Source of the DNA: Acidimicrobiales bacterium | GTDB taxonomy: Bacteria > Actinomycetota > Acidimicrobiia > Acidimicrobiales > Palsa-688 | Assembly: GCA_036378675.1 (NCBI GenBank) | Contig: DASUWA010000065.1 | Coordinates: 1 to 63,832 of the forward strand | Reading direction: 5' to 3' | DNA length: 63,832 bases | Part shown: in pieces, positions 17,768 to 26,950 of the stretch | How the letters are laid out: each line of letters starts with the position of its first letter | How positions within the stretch are numbered: the stretch's first letter is position 1 | Position numbers and translations under genes: made by a program | Notes under the pieces: generated by a model | What the model saw: the letters and a program-made list of their open reading frames with translations, nothing else | Told to the model about the DNA's origin: nothing | Databases searched by the model: none

Positions 17768-18856
17768 TCAGGTCGCTTCGAGAAGCCCCGCAGCCTGCAA
17801 TGCGACTCGCAGGTCGTGCGCGTTGGTCGCCGCGGCGAGCGCAGCACGCAGAGTGACCTCTCCGCTCTTGAAAAGACCGAACAGGCTCTGATCGAACGTC
17901 TGCATGCCGTGGTACTCGCCGTCGGCGATCAACTCTTCTATGGTCTCGGCGCCGGCGCCGGTCGGGTCGATTATGCGGTCCGCGATCCGTCCGGTCACCA
18001 CCATGGCCTCCACTGCCGGCACCCGTCCCTCTCCGGACGAGTGCGGCACGAGACGCTGGCTGATGACACCGCGCAGCACGCCCGCCAGGGTCAGGCGGAT
18101 CTGGTGCTGCTGGAACGGCGGGAAGAAGTCGACGATCCGGTTGATCGTCTCGGTCGCGTTGGTGGTGTGAAGGGTGGACAGCACGAGGTGTCCTGTCTCC
18201 GCTGCCATCAACGCGGCCGACACGGTCTCCGTGTCGCGCATCTCTCCGATGAGGATGACGTCGGGGTCCTGCCTTAGAACCCGCCGCATCGCCTGCGCGT
18301 AGTCGCGAGTGTCGGTGCCGATCTCGCGCTGGCAGACGACCGAGCGCTTGTCGGGGTGAAGGATTTCGATCGGGTCCTCGATGGTGATCACGTTCGCCGA
18401 TCGGGTCTGGTTGATGTGGTCGATCATGGCGGCGAGCGTCGTCGTCTTTCCCGACCCGGTGGGCCCGGTGACCAGGACCATGCCCCGGGGCTCTTCGGCC
18501 AGTCTGGTGACGATCGGCGGGAGGCCGAGGTCGAGCACGGACATCGCTTGCGGGAGGACGCGCCGGAGCACCATCGCTGCGCTTCCCCGCTGCCGGAAGG
18601 CGTTCCCACGGAAACGTCCCATGCCGTCGACCGAAACCGAAAAGTCGGCCTCACCAGTGCGGTGAAACTCTTCGATCCGGTCGACCGGCATGATCACGCG
18701 AAGGCACTCCTCCACCTCGGTCCGCTCCACCGGAGGAAACGGGGTTGGGCGCAGGTCGCCGTTGACCCGCACCCGCGGAGGCGCGCCGCCCTTCACGTGG
18801 AGGTCGGACCCACCAACCTCAATCACATGGGTGAGTACGGCCTGCAAATCCAACAT
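17768..18856 (-). CDS. PilT-like type IV pilus retraction ATPase (PilT/PilU family)
   Basis: The 362-residue secretion ATPase has an N-terminal PAS-like domain (LTHVIEVGGSDLHVKGGAPP), Walker A GPTGSGKTTTLA, an Asp box (TIEDPIE), Walker B (ILIGEMRD) and a His box (STLHTTNA). The order and length fit PilT. The start at 18856 (MLDLQAVL) matches the family; longer upstream starts run into a low-complexity region. No pilin, PilC or PilM-O genes are nearby, so its partner genes must lie elsewhere or it has another role. Confidence 0.88.
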   Translation of the reverse strand: MLDLQAVLTHVIEVGGSDLHVKGGAPPRVRVNGDLRPTPFPPVERTEVEECLRVIMPVDRIEEFHRTGEADFSVSVDGMGRFRGNAFRQRGSAAMVLRRVLPQAMSVLDLGLPPIVTRLAEEPRGMVLVTGPTGSGKTTTLAAMIDHINQTRSANVITIEDPIEILHPDKRSVVCQREIGTDTRDYAQAMRRVLRQDPDVILIGEMRDTETVSAALMAAETGHLVLSTLHTTNATETINRIVDFFPPFQQHQIRLTLAGVLRGVISQRLVPHSSGEGRVPAVEAMVVTGRIADRIIDPTGAGAETIEELIADGEYHGMQTFDQSLFGLFKSGEVTLRAALAAATNAHDLRVALQAAGLLEAT

Positions 18857-18938
18857 CAATCGGGCTATCGGGTTGCCAAGCGACAGGGTTGAGGCGGAAA
18901 AAGAGGGAGTACCGCGTGTTGCGGCGTCTTTTTCCCCT

Positions 18939-19961
18939 TTAGCGTCCTTCGACGTGCAGCGAGCGGGCGGCGTCGACGATGTGCCGGCCCGGGCCACCGG
19001 AGCTTTGGGCCTCGGGCTGCAGGTGCTCTCCGGCCAGCGCGGCGACGCACGCCGCGGTCGAGTCGGCGAGCGCGCTGAGGTCGTAGCCCCCCTCGAGGGT
19101 GACCAAGCGCCGGCCGGGCGGAACCAGGGCGCAAAGGCGCGAAGTCATCTCGGCGAAGTCGCCCGAGGTGAGCCCGAGGTCCGTCAACGGATCCGCCCTG
19201 TGCCCGTCGAATCCCGCCGAGATCATCAGCCAGGTCGGCTCGAAGTTCTCTGCGACCGGCTCGACGACCTCCTCGATCGCCGCCAGGTACACGTCCCCGG
19301 TGGCGCCGGCGGGCAGCGGGAAGTTCACCGTCGCGCCCTTCGCGGGTCCGGCGCCGGTCTGCTCGATTTTGCCTGTTCCGGGATAGAGCGGCCATTGGTG
19401 CATGGAGACGTAAACGACCCTCGCATCTCCGTAGAAGATCTCCTGCGTCCCGTTCCCGTGATGCGCGTCGAAGTCGACGATCAACACCCGCTCCCCCGCC
19501 TCGGCGAGCGACGCTGCGGCGACGGCGACGTTGTTGACGAGGCAGAAACCCATCGCCCGGTTGCGCGTCGCGTGGTGGCCGGGCGGCCGCACGGCGATGA
19601 ACGCAGCGTCCGCCTCGCCGGCGGTAAGGCGCTCGATGGCGTCGAGGCCCGCGCCGGCGGCTGCCAGCGCGGCGTCCCACGATCCGGGAGAAGCCGCGGT
19701 GTCCGCGTCGATGTCGCCGCCTCCGGCCAGGCAGAACCCTTCGAGCGCGTCGATGGTTTCCGGATCATGCACCCGGATCAGCTCGGCTCGGGTCGCCTGC
19801 CGCGGAACGACGGTCTTGGCGGCTCCGGACTTCAGCGCCGTCTCGAGGCCCTTCTGCACGGCCGCCAGGCGATCAGGCCGCTCGGGATGAAAACGACCGG
19901 GATCGTGGGCGCCGCAAGCCGGGTGCATCTCCACCAGTACAGGGACCGACGACATCGTCAT
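18939..19961 (-). CDS. Histone deacetylase family (acetoin utilisation-type) amidohydrolase
   Basis: The 340-residue arginase/deacetylase-fold protein is likely to remove acyl groups from lysine or polyamines. It shows RPPGHHA, the metal-binding DFDAHHGNGTQ, the GFDGH segment and LEGGYD. These match class II-like bacterial deacetylases. The start at 19961 is chosen (MTMSSVPVLVEMHPACGAHDPG, in which HPACGAHDPGRFHPERPDR is family-typical). The much longer upstream open frame overlaps the divergent GNAT gene and is rejected. Substrate unknown. Confidence 0.9.
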   Translation of the reverse strand: MTMSSVPVLVEMHPACGAHDPGRFHPERPDRLAAVQKGLETALKSGAAKTVVPRQATRAELIRVHDPETIDALEGFCLAGGGDIDADTAASPGSWDAALAAAGAGLDAIERLTAGEADAAFIAVRPPGHHATRNRAMGFCLVNNVAVAAASLAEAGERVLIVDFDAHHGNGTQEIFYGDARVVYVSMHQWPLYPGTGKIEQTGAGPAKGATVNFPLPAGATGDVYLAAIEEVVEPVAENFEPTWLMISAGFDGHRADPLTDLGLTSGDFAEMTSRLCALVPPGRRLVTLEGGYDLSALADSTAACVAALAGEHLQPEAQSSGGPGRHIVDAARSLHVEGR

Positions 19962-20012
19962 CCCAGGGTACGACCGGTCCGGGCGGGGTACGCGAAGTAG
20001 CCTTGTTGACCC

Positions 20013-20732
20013 GTGAGCGCCGCGCCCGCCGACGTGATCAGCTGGGGACGTGAGAGCGCCCGAACCGGGCGCTGGCGAGGCGATGAGCAGGTCGCCTACC
20101 TGACTCCACTGCCCACGTCTCCGCTGCCTTCGGCCGAGTTCGTGCGCCAGTGCCTCGACACGCTCGCCGGTCGGGGGTTCAAGCGGGTGGTGACGGCCGC
20201 GCTGTCTCCGCTCGAGCAGGTGGGGTTTCTTGCGGCCGGCTTCGATGTCGAAGAACGGCTGTACCTGCTCGGGATGGACATCTCGCGCGGGCTGCCGGAG
20301 GTCCCGCCGGGCCTTCCGCTGAGGAGGGTCCCACCCTGGCGCCGCGCGGACGTGCTTGCCGTCGACGCGATGGCGTTCCCTCCTTTCTGGCAGCTGGACT
20401 CGGCCGGGCTGAAGGATTCTTTGAGGGCAACTCCGGTGAGCCGTTTTCGGATGGCCGCCGGCGGCGGTCGTGGCGTGGCCGGGTATGCGGTCTGCGGAAG
20501 GTCCGGCGACCGCGGGTTCGTCCAGCGCCTTGCCGTGGATCCCCGCAGGCAGCGGGTGGGCACCGGGAGGCGGCTGCTCCTCGACGGTCTCCACTGGCTT
20601 GCCCGGGGCGGAGCGACCCGGGCGATCGTGAACACCCAGATCGGCAACGACGCAGCCCTGTCCCTGTACCTGGCGACCGGCTTTCGCGAGGAGCCGGTCG
20701 GCCTTTCCGTGCTGTCGGCCGGGCTCCAGTGA
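20013..20732 (+). CDS. GNAT family N-acetyltransferase
   Basis: The 239-residue protein has a C-terminal GNAT domain with the acetyl-CoA-binding motif A, VQRLAVDPRRQRVGTGRRLL (about residues 169-188), and motif B near NDAALSLYLATGF. The N-terminal 90 residues are less conserved and may be a degenerate second GNAT fold. It overlaps the next gene by 4 nt (GTGA), so it is coupled to the DUF6049 membrane protein. The acetylated substrate is unknown. Confidence 0.85.
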   Translation: MSAAPADVISWGRESARTGRWRGDEQVAYLTPLPTSPLPSAEFVRQCLDTLAGRGFKRVVTAALSPLEQVGFLAAGFDVEERLYLLGMDISRGLPEVPPGLPLRRVPPWRRADVLAVDAMAFPPFWQLDSAGLKDSLRATPVSRFRMAAGGGRGVAGYAVCGRSGDRGFVQRLAVDPRRQRVGTGRRLLLDGLHWLARGGATRAIVNTQIGNDAALSLYLATGFREEPVGLSVLSAGLQ

Positions 20733-23167
20733 TCGCCCGGACCTGTAGGGCCGCGGCCGCCGCGCTCGTCGTCGCGGCCGGTGCCACAGTCCCGGCGACC
20801 GCATGGGGTGACAACACCCCTCGACCGTCGGTCGGTTCTGCCGCAGACCTTTCGGGCCAGGATCCGATCACGGTGCTTGCCCAGTCGCCGTGGGTCGTGT
20901 CGGGGCAGAACTTCCGGGTCCGGCTGCGGATCGGAGCTGGCGATCCCGCGACGGACAAGCTTTCGGTTCAGGCGTTCAGCCGTTTGACCACGCGGAGCGA
21001 CTTCCAGAACGCGATGGCCGGACACGTCCCGAGCTACGCCCGATACTCGCTGGTCGAGCAGGTCAGCCAGCTGCCCGCCGACCCGCAGGGGGGCGTCGAC
21101 GTCAACATTCCCATCAACCCTTCGCAGCCGCTCGCGCCGGGGTCGTTGCCGGCGTTCAACGCGGTTGGAGGCAGCGGTGTCTTCCCGCTGCAGTTGACCC
21201 TGTCCGATTCCAACGGTGCGCCTTTGGGGACGCCGTTGACGACTTTTCTGGTTTACGCGGGGGGCGATCCGTCGGCGACAGGATTTCCCCGCCTGTCGGT
21301 GGCGACGGTGATTCCGATCGCCGCTCGGCCCAATGTCGGGCCTCAGGGACAGCTGGAGCCGATCAGCGAGTCGAACTCTTCCCGGCTGTCGCAGCTGGCG
21401 GGGGCGCTGGGCGGGCACGCGGATGTGGCCGTGAGCCTGGCGGCTTCGCCCCAGACGCTGGAGGCACTCGCATCGGGCACCACCACGGACAAGGCAACCG
21501 TGGCCTCGATCGCAGCCCTCGCCCGGACGTCGGATCAGGTGCTCCCGCAAACCTACGTGCCGGTTTCGCTCGACGACATGCTCGGGGCGGGCCTCGGATC
21601 GGAGATCGGTCAGCAGGTGGGAACGGGCGAATCGACACTGGCGAAGGTGTTCGGTTCGCAGCCCGCGACCGACTCTTGGGTCGTCAACGGGCCGATCGAT
21701 ACGGCAAGCCTCGGCGCGCTCACCGGGTTGGGGATGAACCGCCTTTTCCTTCCGGACACCGACCTCGGCCCCCTTCCGCTGTCGTCTCGCCAGACGACGT
21801 TCGCGCTTCCGACCAAGCTCAGTCTCCCCGACAAGGGCGGAACGCCGTTGAACGTGTACGCGTCGGACCCGGCTCTGTCGTCCGATTTCACGAGCGGCGG
21901 TGGCAGCGTTCTCGCCGCGACCCGCCTTCTTGCGGAGCTGTCGATGATCCAGGTGGAGACACCGGGGGTGACGAGGGGCGTGGCTGTTGTCCCTCCGGCG
22001 CGCTGGACCGCCGACCCGACTTTCGTGGAGACGCTGATGGCCGGGCTTTCCGGCCATCCCTTGCTGCAAGCGGTAACGGTCAACGGCCTGTTCCAGGCCG
22101 TGAAGTCGTCGTCTCAGGTTCAGAGAAGTCTGAGCACCTCGGGCAACGGCAACCCCGGCTCGGGCCTCTCCGGTGGATCCGGGAGCGGTTCGGCTGCGAG
22201 CGGTTCGTCGAATGGATCGTCGGGGTCGGGCTCCGGCTTCGGTGGTGGTGGGTCCGGAGGTTCTGGGTCGGCGTCCGGGTCCGGGCCCGGCGCCGGCGCC
22301 GGTTCGTCAGGTTCGTCCGGCGCCGGGGCTTCGGGCGGGGGCGGCGGCTCGGGCTCGGCGGGCAGCCCGCAAGCCGGCGGTTCGTCCGGGTCGCCGGGAC
22401 TGGCCGCTGACGCCGGCAAGATCCAGAAGCAACGGAAGGCCGTCGACGCCTTCCAAACCTTGTTGGCGGGTGATCAGCCGGCGATAACCGCCATTGCGAC
22501 GGCAATGCAGAACCAGCTTCTGGTCGCCGAATCGAACGAGATATCCGGTGCCCAGCGCGACGCGCTCCTCGCCGCAGTGAAATCCGAGGCCACCCGGCAG
22601 CTGCAGAGCGTGACGCTGCCGGGTTCGTCGTCCATAACCCTGACCGCGACCAAGGGCCAGATCCCGCTGACGATCCTGTCGGCCGGGGGCGCCCGGGCGA
22701 AGGTGGAACTGCGTCTCAGCAGCCAGCGCCTTATCTTCCGCTCCTTCGATCCCGCCAACGGGCACTGCAACGTCCCGACCCCGACCAGCGAGATCTGCCA
22801 GCTGATCCTGGCCGGCGAGAACACGACCCTGAAGGTGCCGGTCGAGACCCGATCATCGGGTGTCTTCCCGCTCGACGTGTCGTTGTGGACGCCGGGCGGC
22901 GGCCAAGTGCTCGCGATCGACCGCGACACGGTCCGCAGCACGGCGGTGTCGAACGTCGGGGTGATCCTCATCGTGGTGGCGGTCGCGTCGTTGGCCATAT
23001 GGTGGGGACGCGACCTCCGCCACGGTCGCCGCGCCCGCAAGCTCGTGCCCCCGCCTGTCTTCGACGAGCCTCAGCTCTCGGACGACCCTGTGGTGCGCGA
23101 TTTCTTCGAGAACCCGCCGCCGGGCTACCCCAAGCACGGCGACTCGCCGGCCCGGCCGCGTAGTTAG
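20729..23167 (+). CDS. DUF6049 secreted/membrane-anchored protein (Rv3909-like)
   Basis: The 812-residue protein starts with a signal peptide (VIARTCRAAAAALVVAAGA, then TVPATAWG). It has a long extracellular region with VVSGQNFRVRLRIG and PARWTADPTFVETLM, and ends with one TM segment near 750-770 (VGVILIVVAVASLAIWW) and a short basic cytoplasmic tail. A Gly/Ser-rich stretch of about 100 residues (near 465-560) interrupts the extracellular part. In Mycobacterium the family member precedes the murJ homologue mviN. Here a degV gene and a kinase follow instead. The GTG start overlaps the upstream stop. Confidence 0.85.
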   Translation: MIARTCRAAAAALVVAAGATVPATAWGDNTPRPSVGSAADLSGQDPITVLAQSPWVVSGQNFRVRLRIGAGDPATDKLSVQAFSRLTTRSDFQNAMAGHVPSYARYSLVEQVSQLPADPQGGVDVNIPINPSQPLAPGSLPAFNAVGGSGVFPLQLTLSDSNGAPLGTPLTTFLVYAGGDPSATGFPRLSVATVIPIAARPNVGPQGQLEPISESNSSRLSQLAGALGGHADVAVSLAASPQTLEALASGTTTDKATVASIAALARTSDQVLPQTYVPVSLDDMLGAGLGSEIGQQVGTGESTLAKVFGSQPATDSWVVNGPIDTASLGALTGLGMNRLFLPDTDLGPLPLSSRQTTFALPTKLSLPDKGGTPLNVYASDPALSSDFTSGGGSVLAATRLLAELSMIQVETPGVTRGVAVVPPARWTADPTFVETLMAGLSGHPLLQAVTVNGLFQAVKSSSQVQRSLSTSGNGNPGSGLSGGSGSGSAASGSSNGSSGSGSGFGGGGSGGSGSASGSGPGAGAGSSGSSGAGASGGGGGSGSAGSPQAGGSSGSPGLAADAGKIQKQRKAVDAFQTLLAGDQPAITAIATAMQNQLLVAESNEISGAQRDALLAAVKSEATRQLQSVTLPGSSSITLTATKGQIPLTILSAGGARAKVELRLSSQRLIFRSFDPANGHCNVPTPTSEICQLILAGENTTLKVPVETRSSGVFPLDVSLWTPGGGQVLAIDRDTVRSTAVSNVGVILIVVAVASLAIWWGRDLRHGRRARKLVPPPVFDEPQLSDDPVVRDFFENPPPGYPKHGDSPARPRS

Positions 23168-23225
23168 GCGAGCCGTTGGCTCTATGAGTGATGGGCTGCC
23201 CGGCCTCTTCGGGTGATCCCCGCGG

Positions 23226-23293
23226 TTCTTTGGGCGTGAGAACAAGCAGCTCTCCGTCAAATTCCAGGCCCAAACGCAAGAGTTACACCCAAA
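23226..23293 (+). repeat. 68-nt structured repeat, copy D
   Basis: It carries TTTGGGCGTGAGAACAAG, inner arm ATTCCAGGCCCAAACGC and the end GTTACACCCAAA. The last 33 nt differ from copy C by a single base (ATTCCAGG against ATTCCATG). It lies about 60 bp after the DUF6049 gene in the 263-bp gap before degV. No other gene or clear signal is seen in that gap. Confidence 0.88.
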
Positions 23294-23430
23294 GGCCATC
23301 TGATCCGACCGAACTCCACGCGCCGGGTGGGGCCATCTCACCTGACACGGCTGTCACCTTTCCGGTGGTCAGGCGGTCCAACCAGTTTGGCCCGGAGATA
23401 CTGGGACCGAACTTCCTCTAGGGGGGAGCC

Positions 23431-24270
23431 ATGGCCGGCGTTCGAGTAGTCACCGACACCGCCTGCGATCTACCCGACGACATCGTGAACGAGCTCGGGA
23501 TCGGGCTGGTGCCTCTTCGCATCCGATTCGGCGGGGAGGAGTTCGTCGACCGGGTCGAGCTGTCAACCAAGGAGTTCTGGGCCCGTTGCTCGAGCTTTCC
23601 TGGTCTCCCCGGGACTTCGGCTCCGGCGCCGGGTCAATTCAAGGAGGCGTTCGAGCAGATGGCCGCTGCGGGAGCGAGTGGCGTCGTGTGCGTGAACCTG
23701 TCCTCGAAGATGTCGGCCACGATTCAGGCCGCCCGCCAGGCGGCGGGCGAACTCGAGGGACGGCTTCCCGTGAGAGTCGTGGACTCGCTGAGCGTCACGT
23801 TGGGTCAGGGCCTGATCACCATCGAAGCCGCAAAAAAGGCGGCCATGGGTGGATCCGTCGACGAGGTGGCCGAAGCGGCGGAGAAGGCGGCCTCGGCCAT
23901 GACGGTTCTCGGGGTCATCGACACGCTCGACAACCTCAAGAAGGGCGGGCGGATCGGAGGAGCGCAAGCATTCCTCGGCACGATGCTTTCGATCAAGCCG
24001 GTCATTCAGGTGATAGACGGCGTTGTCGAACCCGAATCCCGGCAGCGCACTCGGGGGAAGGCGCTTCGCTACGTCGCCGACAAGGCGCGTTCTGTAGGGC
24101 GGATTTCCAACATGGCGGCCTTCAGCGCCGACGCACCCGACATGGACGCGTTCATGTCGATGATCGGGGGCATCCAGACGGACGGATCGGTGCTGGTCGG
24201 AGATATCGGCCCGGTAATTGGCACCCACGCCGGCCCCGGCGCCATCGGCCTGGCCTGGATCTCTGCCTAA
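23431..24270 (+). CDS. DegV family fatty acid-binding protein
   Basis: The 279-residue protein has the two-domain DegV/FakB fold that holds a fatty acid for presentation to a kinase. Family marks are VVTDTACDLPDDIV at the N-terminus, the TSAPAPGQF loop, SSKMSATIQAA and KKGGRIGGAQAFLGTMLSIKP. GGGGGGAGCC just upstream provides a ribosome binding site for the ATG at 23431. A FakA-type kinase gene is not in the window. The gene sits where murJ would be in mycobacterial gene order. Confidence 0.9.
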   Translation: MAGVRVVTDTACDLPDDIVNELGIGLVPLRIRFGGEEFVDRVELSTKEFWARCSSFPGLPGTSAPAPGQFKEAFEQMAAAGASGVVCVNLSSKMSATIQAARQAAGELEGRLPVRVVDSLSVTLGQGLITIEAAKKAAMGGSVDEVAEAAEKAASAMTVLGVIDTLDNLKKGGRIGGAQAFLGTMLSIKPVIQVIDGVVEPESRQRTRGKALRYVADKARSVGRISNMAAFSADAPDMDAFMSMIGGIQTDGSVLVGDIGPVIGTHAGPGAIGLAWISA

Positions 24271-24346
24271 TTAGCGCACCTGCGGCGTCCTCTACGCGCA
24301 GCACCTGACCCGGCGGGTCACCACCGCGGCGGTACCCTGGAAGTCC

Positions 24347-26110
24347 GTGCCCGGTACTGACCCGATCAGTTCAATTACACCCGGACGCACTCTCGGCGGA
24401 CGCTATCGACTGGTCGCTCCTGTCGCGCGCGGCGGCATGGCCGAAGTGTGGGAGGGCCACGACGAGGTACTCAGCCGGCCGGTCGCGGTGAAGGTGCTGC
24501 AGGCTCACCTCGCGAGCGACGGGGTGTTCCTCGAACGATTCCGCAGGGAAGCGGTCACCGCAGCTCGGCTCGCGCACCCCTGTGTCGTGTCGACATTCGA
24601 CACAGGAATCGACGACGGGACGGCTTACATCGTGATGGAGCTGGTGCGCGGTGAAACGCTTCGCCAGCTGCTGAGCGAACACGGGGCGCTTGACACATGG
24701 CTCGCGGTGACGATCGCCCGCCAGATTGCCGACGCGCTCGCCGAGGCGCACGGAGCAGGTCTGGTGCATCGCGACATCAAGCCGGCCAACGTGTTGCTCC
24801 TCGATGACGGGTGGGGCGGAGTCCGCGTGAAGGTCACCGACTTTGGTATCGCAAAGGCGAGCGAAGGGCTGGGGGCGGACCTGACCCGAACCGGGACTGT
24901 GCTCGGGACCCCGAAGTACCTCAGCCCCGAACAGATCCGCGGAGAAGAGCCTGACGCGCGCGCCGACCTTTATTCGCTCGGTGTGGTGTTGTTCGAGATG
25001 CTCACCGGCGATCCGCCATACAGCGGCAGCACGGACATGGCGACCGCGCTGGCACATCTCAACGACCGGATCCCGCGGCTGTCGACTCGAATAAGGGCTT
25101 TACCCCCGGGGTTGGATCGGTTGGTGACTGATCTGCTTGCGAAGGAGCCGGACAAGCGGGTGCCTTCGGCGGCGGCGCTTCGTGGACGCCTCGACGCGCT
25201 CGGGCCCGTCCCGAGTGGAGGGGGACGAGGTGCCCGACCCTCGCCGCGTCTCCCCATAGGTAGCGCCCGTGCTCGAGTCGACGAAGCTGCGGCGCGCACC
25301 GCCACGAGCACGGTCGCCGGCGACGTGGAAGACACGTCGGTGCTGGGCGGACGAACGTCGGCGATTTCCGCGAACGGCTCTTCAACGGGGGGTAGCCGTG
25401 TTGAAGGTGCGGGGCGCGAGCCGCGGGAGCGGCACGACCCGCGCGATCCGCACGACGGGACCATTGCCCTTCGCGGAAGCGGGCCGGCGACGGACCCGTT
25501 CGGTCCGGACGAGCCGTCTCCCGCGAGGAGGAGGACTCGGCGCACCGGCCGCAACGTCGGCGTCGTCGTCGCCAGCCTTGTGGTGGTGGGCGCGATAACC
25601 GCAGCTGCGGTTTTGGCCGGTTCGACGAGCCATCGTTCGCCGAGCTCCCCCGTTGCTTCCCTGCCCGCGTCGGCTGTTCCCAAGGTCGACAACGTGGTCG
25701 TGTTCATGACCTCCGACCGCACGCCCGACAATCCCAACATGACCCGGTTCGCCTTTGACGGCGACCCGTCTACGTACTGGCCGACCGACCAGTACAGCAG
25801 CCCGACGTTCGGAAACCTCTATCCAGGCATCGGTCTCGCCATCCATCTCGACTCGGCGGAGCAAGGACGGCAGCTGGTCGTCACTTCGCCCACGTCTGGA
25901 TGGTCGGCGCAGACCTACGTCGCCAGTTCTGATGTTCCATCCGGCCACCCCGTCGCCGATTGGGGCACGCCCACCGAGACCAAGTTGGACATCCGCTCTT
26001 CAACCGTGACCTTCAACCTCGGTCCCCGGCACGCCCAGTGGGTGTTGCTATGGATCACCAATCTCGGACCCGCGGACACGGCCCGTATCGCTGAGCTGTC
26101 CGTCCGTTGA
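24347..26110 (+). CDS. Transmembrane Ser/Thr protein kinase with F5/8-like extracellular domain
   Basis: The 587-residue protein has a complete kinase domain (about 13-275): GGMAEVW loop, catalytic Lys in VAVKVL, VHRDIKPANVLL and VTDFGIAKA. A Pro/Arg-rich linker, one TM segment (near 408-430) and a discoidin-like extracellular domain (VVFMTSDRTPDNPN, FDGDPSTYWPTDQY) follow. In Mycobacterium the matching position holds MviN (Rv3910), a MurJ flippase fused to a pseudokinase and a similar extracellular domain. Here there is no flippase part, and the catalytic residues are intact. GTG start at 24347. Confidence 0.9.
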   Translation: MPGTDPISSITPGRTLGGRYRLVAPVARGGMAEVWEGHDEVLSRPVAVKVLQAHLASDGVFLERFRREAVTAARLAHPCVVSTFDTGIDDGTAYIVMELVRGETLRQLLSEHGALDTWLAVTIARQIADALAEAHGAGLVHRDIKPANVLLLDDGWGGVRVKVTDFGIAKASEGLGADLTRTGTVLGTPKYLSPEQIRGEEPDARADLYSLGVVLFEMLTGDPPYSGSTDMATALAHLNDRIPRLSTRIRALPPGLDRLVTDLLAKEPDKRVPSAAALRGRLDALGPVPSGGGRGARPSPRLPIGSARARVDEAAARTATSTVAGDVEDTSVLGGRTSAISANGSSTGGSRVEGAGREPRERHDPRDPHDGTIALRGSGPATDPFGPDEPSPARRRTRRTGRNVGVVVASLVVVGAITAAAVLAGSTSHRSPSSPVASLPASAVPKVDNVVVFMTSDRTPDNPNMTRFAFDGDPSTYWPTDQYSSPTFGNLYPGIGLAIHLDSAEQGRQLVVTSPTSGWSAQTYVASSDVPSGHPVADWGTPTETKLDIRSSTVTFNLGPRHAQWVLLWITNLGPADTARIAELSVR

Positions 26111-26482
26111 GCTCTGGTACTCGGGAGTCAGCGCGCGTTGACTCGTTGACGCCGGTCGGCTGAACATCAAGGCACCCCAACCGATCGGCCAAAGTGCGGC
26201 GAACACCAACGCGAACCACGCGTCCACCGGCACCGGCTCGATGCCCCACGTGGTCGAGATCCCTATCCCCCACCCCACGGCCCCACCTGCCAGCGGCCCC
26301 GCCGCCAGCCAAAACGCCCGCCGGCGCTTGGCGATCGTCGACATGATCGACCCGAGGAGTGCGGGCACGATTAGCGCGGCGAGCCAGACGTCCGCCGCGC
26401 TCAGCGGGTACTCGCCGATCGTCACCGCGGCGAACACCACCAGCGCCGCCCCTGCCACAAGCGCCAGCGCGATCCTGGTCAC
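26048..26482 (-). CDS. Small membrane protein of unknown function
   Basis: The 144-residue protein has about four predicted TM segments (ALALVAGAALVVFAAVTIG, VWLAALIVPALLGSIMS, AFWLAAGPLAGGAVGWGIG and WFALVFAALWPIGWGALM) and a polar C-terminal tail. No family is recognised. The last 63 bp lie antisense to the 3' end of the kinase gene, so a shorter product cannot be excluded. TM periodicity and length support a real gene. Confidence 0.6.
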   Translation of the reverse strand: MTRIALALVAGAALVVFAAVTIGEYPLSAADVWLAALIVPALLGSIMSTIAKRRRAFWLAAGPLAGGAVGWGIGISTTWGIEPVPVDAWFALVFAALWPIGWGALMFSRPASTSQRALTPEYQSSTDGQLSDTGRVRGSEIGDP

Positions 26483-26580
26483 CGCGCAGAACCTACCGCT
26501 CCGCGACGCTCCTGGGATGTCGAGCGTATCGCCGGCCCGTAGCAGCGGGGCTCGAGCAGGTGGTCGCTAAGCTGCTTTTC

Positions 26581-26913
26581 GTGGCTGATCAGACCGGCGC
26601 ATCGACCGCGGATCGTGACTGGACCGACGAGGTAACCGACCGGATCGAGTCGGTCGTCACCACAGTTCGCGACAAGACGACGGTCCCCGTCATCAAGGTC
26701 GCCCGCGCGGTGGTCTTCGGTTTGGTCGCCGGCGTGCTGCTGGCGGGAGCGTTGCTGCTGCTGGTCGTCGCTTTCGTCAGGCTGTTGGACGTCTACCTTC
26801 CCTACCACCCGCACTCCCGCCGGGTGTGGACCGTCGACCTCGTTGCGTCGGCAATATTCCTCGGCACTGGGGCGTTCTTCTGGCGGCGAAGGAAACCGCG
26901 AGTGCGGAGCTGA
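26581..26913 (+). CDS. Small two-TM membrane protein of unknown function
   Basis: The 110-residue protein has a charged N-terminus (DWTDEVTDRIESVVTTVRDK) and two TM segments, VVFGLVAGVLLAGALLLLVVAF and TVDLVASAIFLGTGAFFW, ending in a basic tail. No family is recognised with confidence; the pattern resembles holin-like or membrane-scaffold proteins. The start is uncertain: GTG at 26581 is chosen, and an in-frame GTG lies upstream. It is followed closely by trxB in the same direction. Confidence 0.6.
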   Translation: MADQTGASTADRDWTDEVTDRIESVVTTVRDKTTVPVIKVARAVVFGLVAGVLLAGALLLLVVAFVRLLDVYLPYHPHSRRVWTVDLVASAIFLGTGAFFWRRRKPRVRS

Positions 26914-26950
26914 TAGGCACGACGCGGAGCCGCGCAGAAAGCCAGGACAC

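Noticed and set aside
20150-20728. Upstream extension of the DUF6049 frame
   Set aside because: It covers the GNAT gene in another frame. The signal peptide starts at GTG 20729.
19962-20804. Upstream extension of the deacetylase frame to 20804
   Set aside because: It overlaps the divergent GNAT gene and lacks any conserved segment before the start at 19961.
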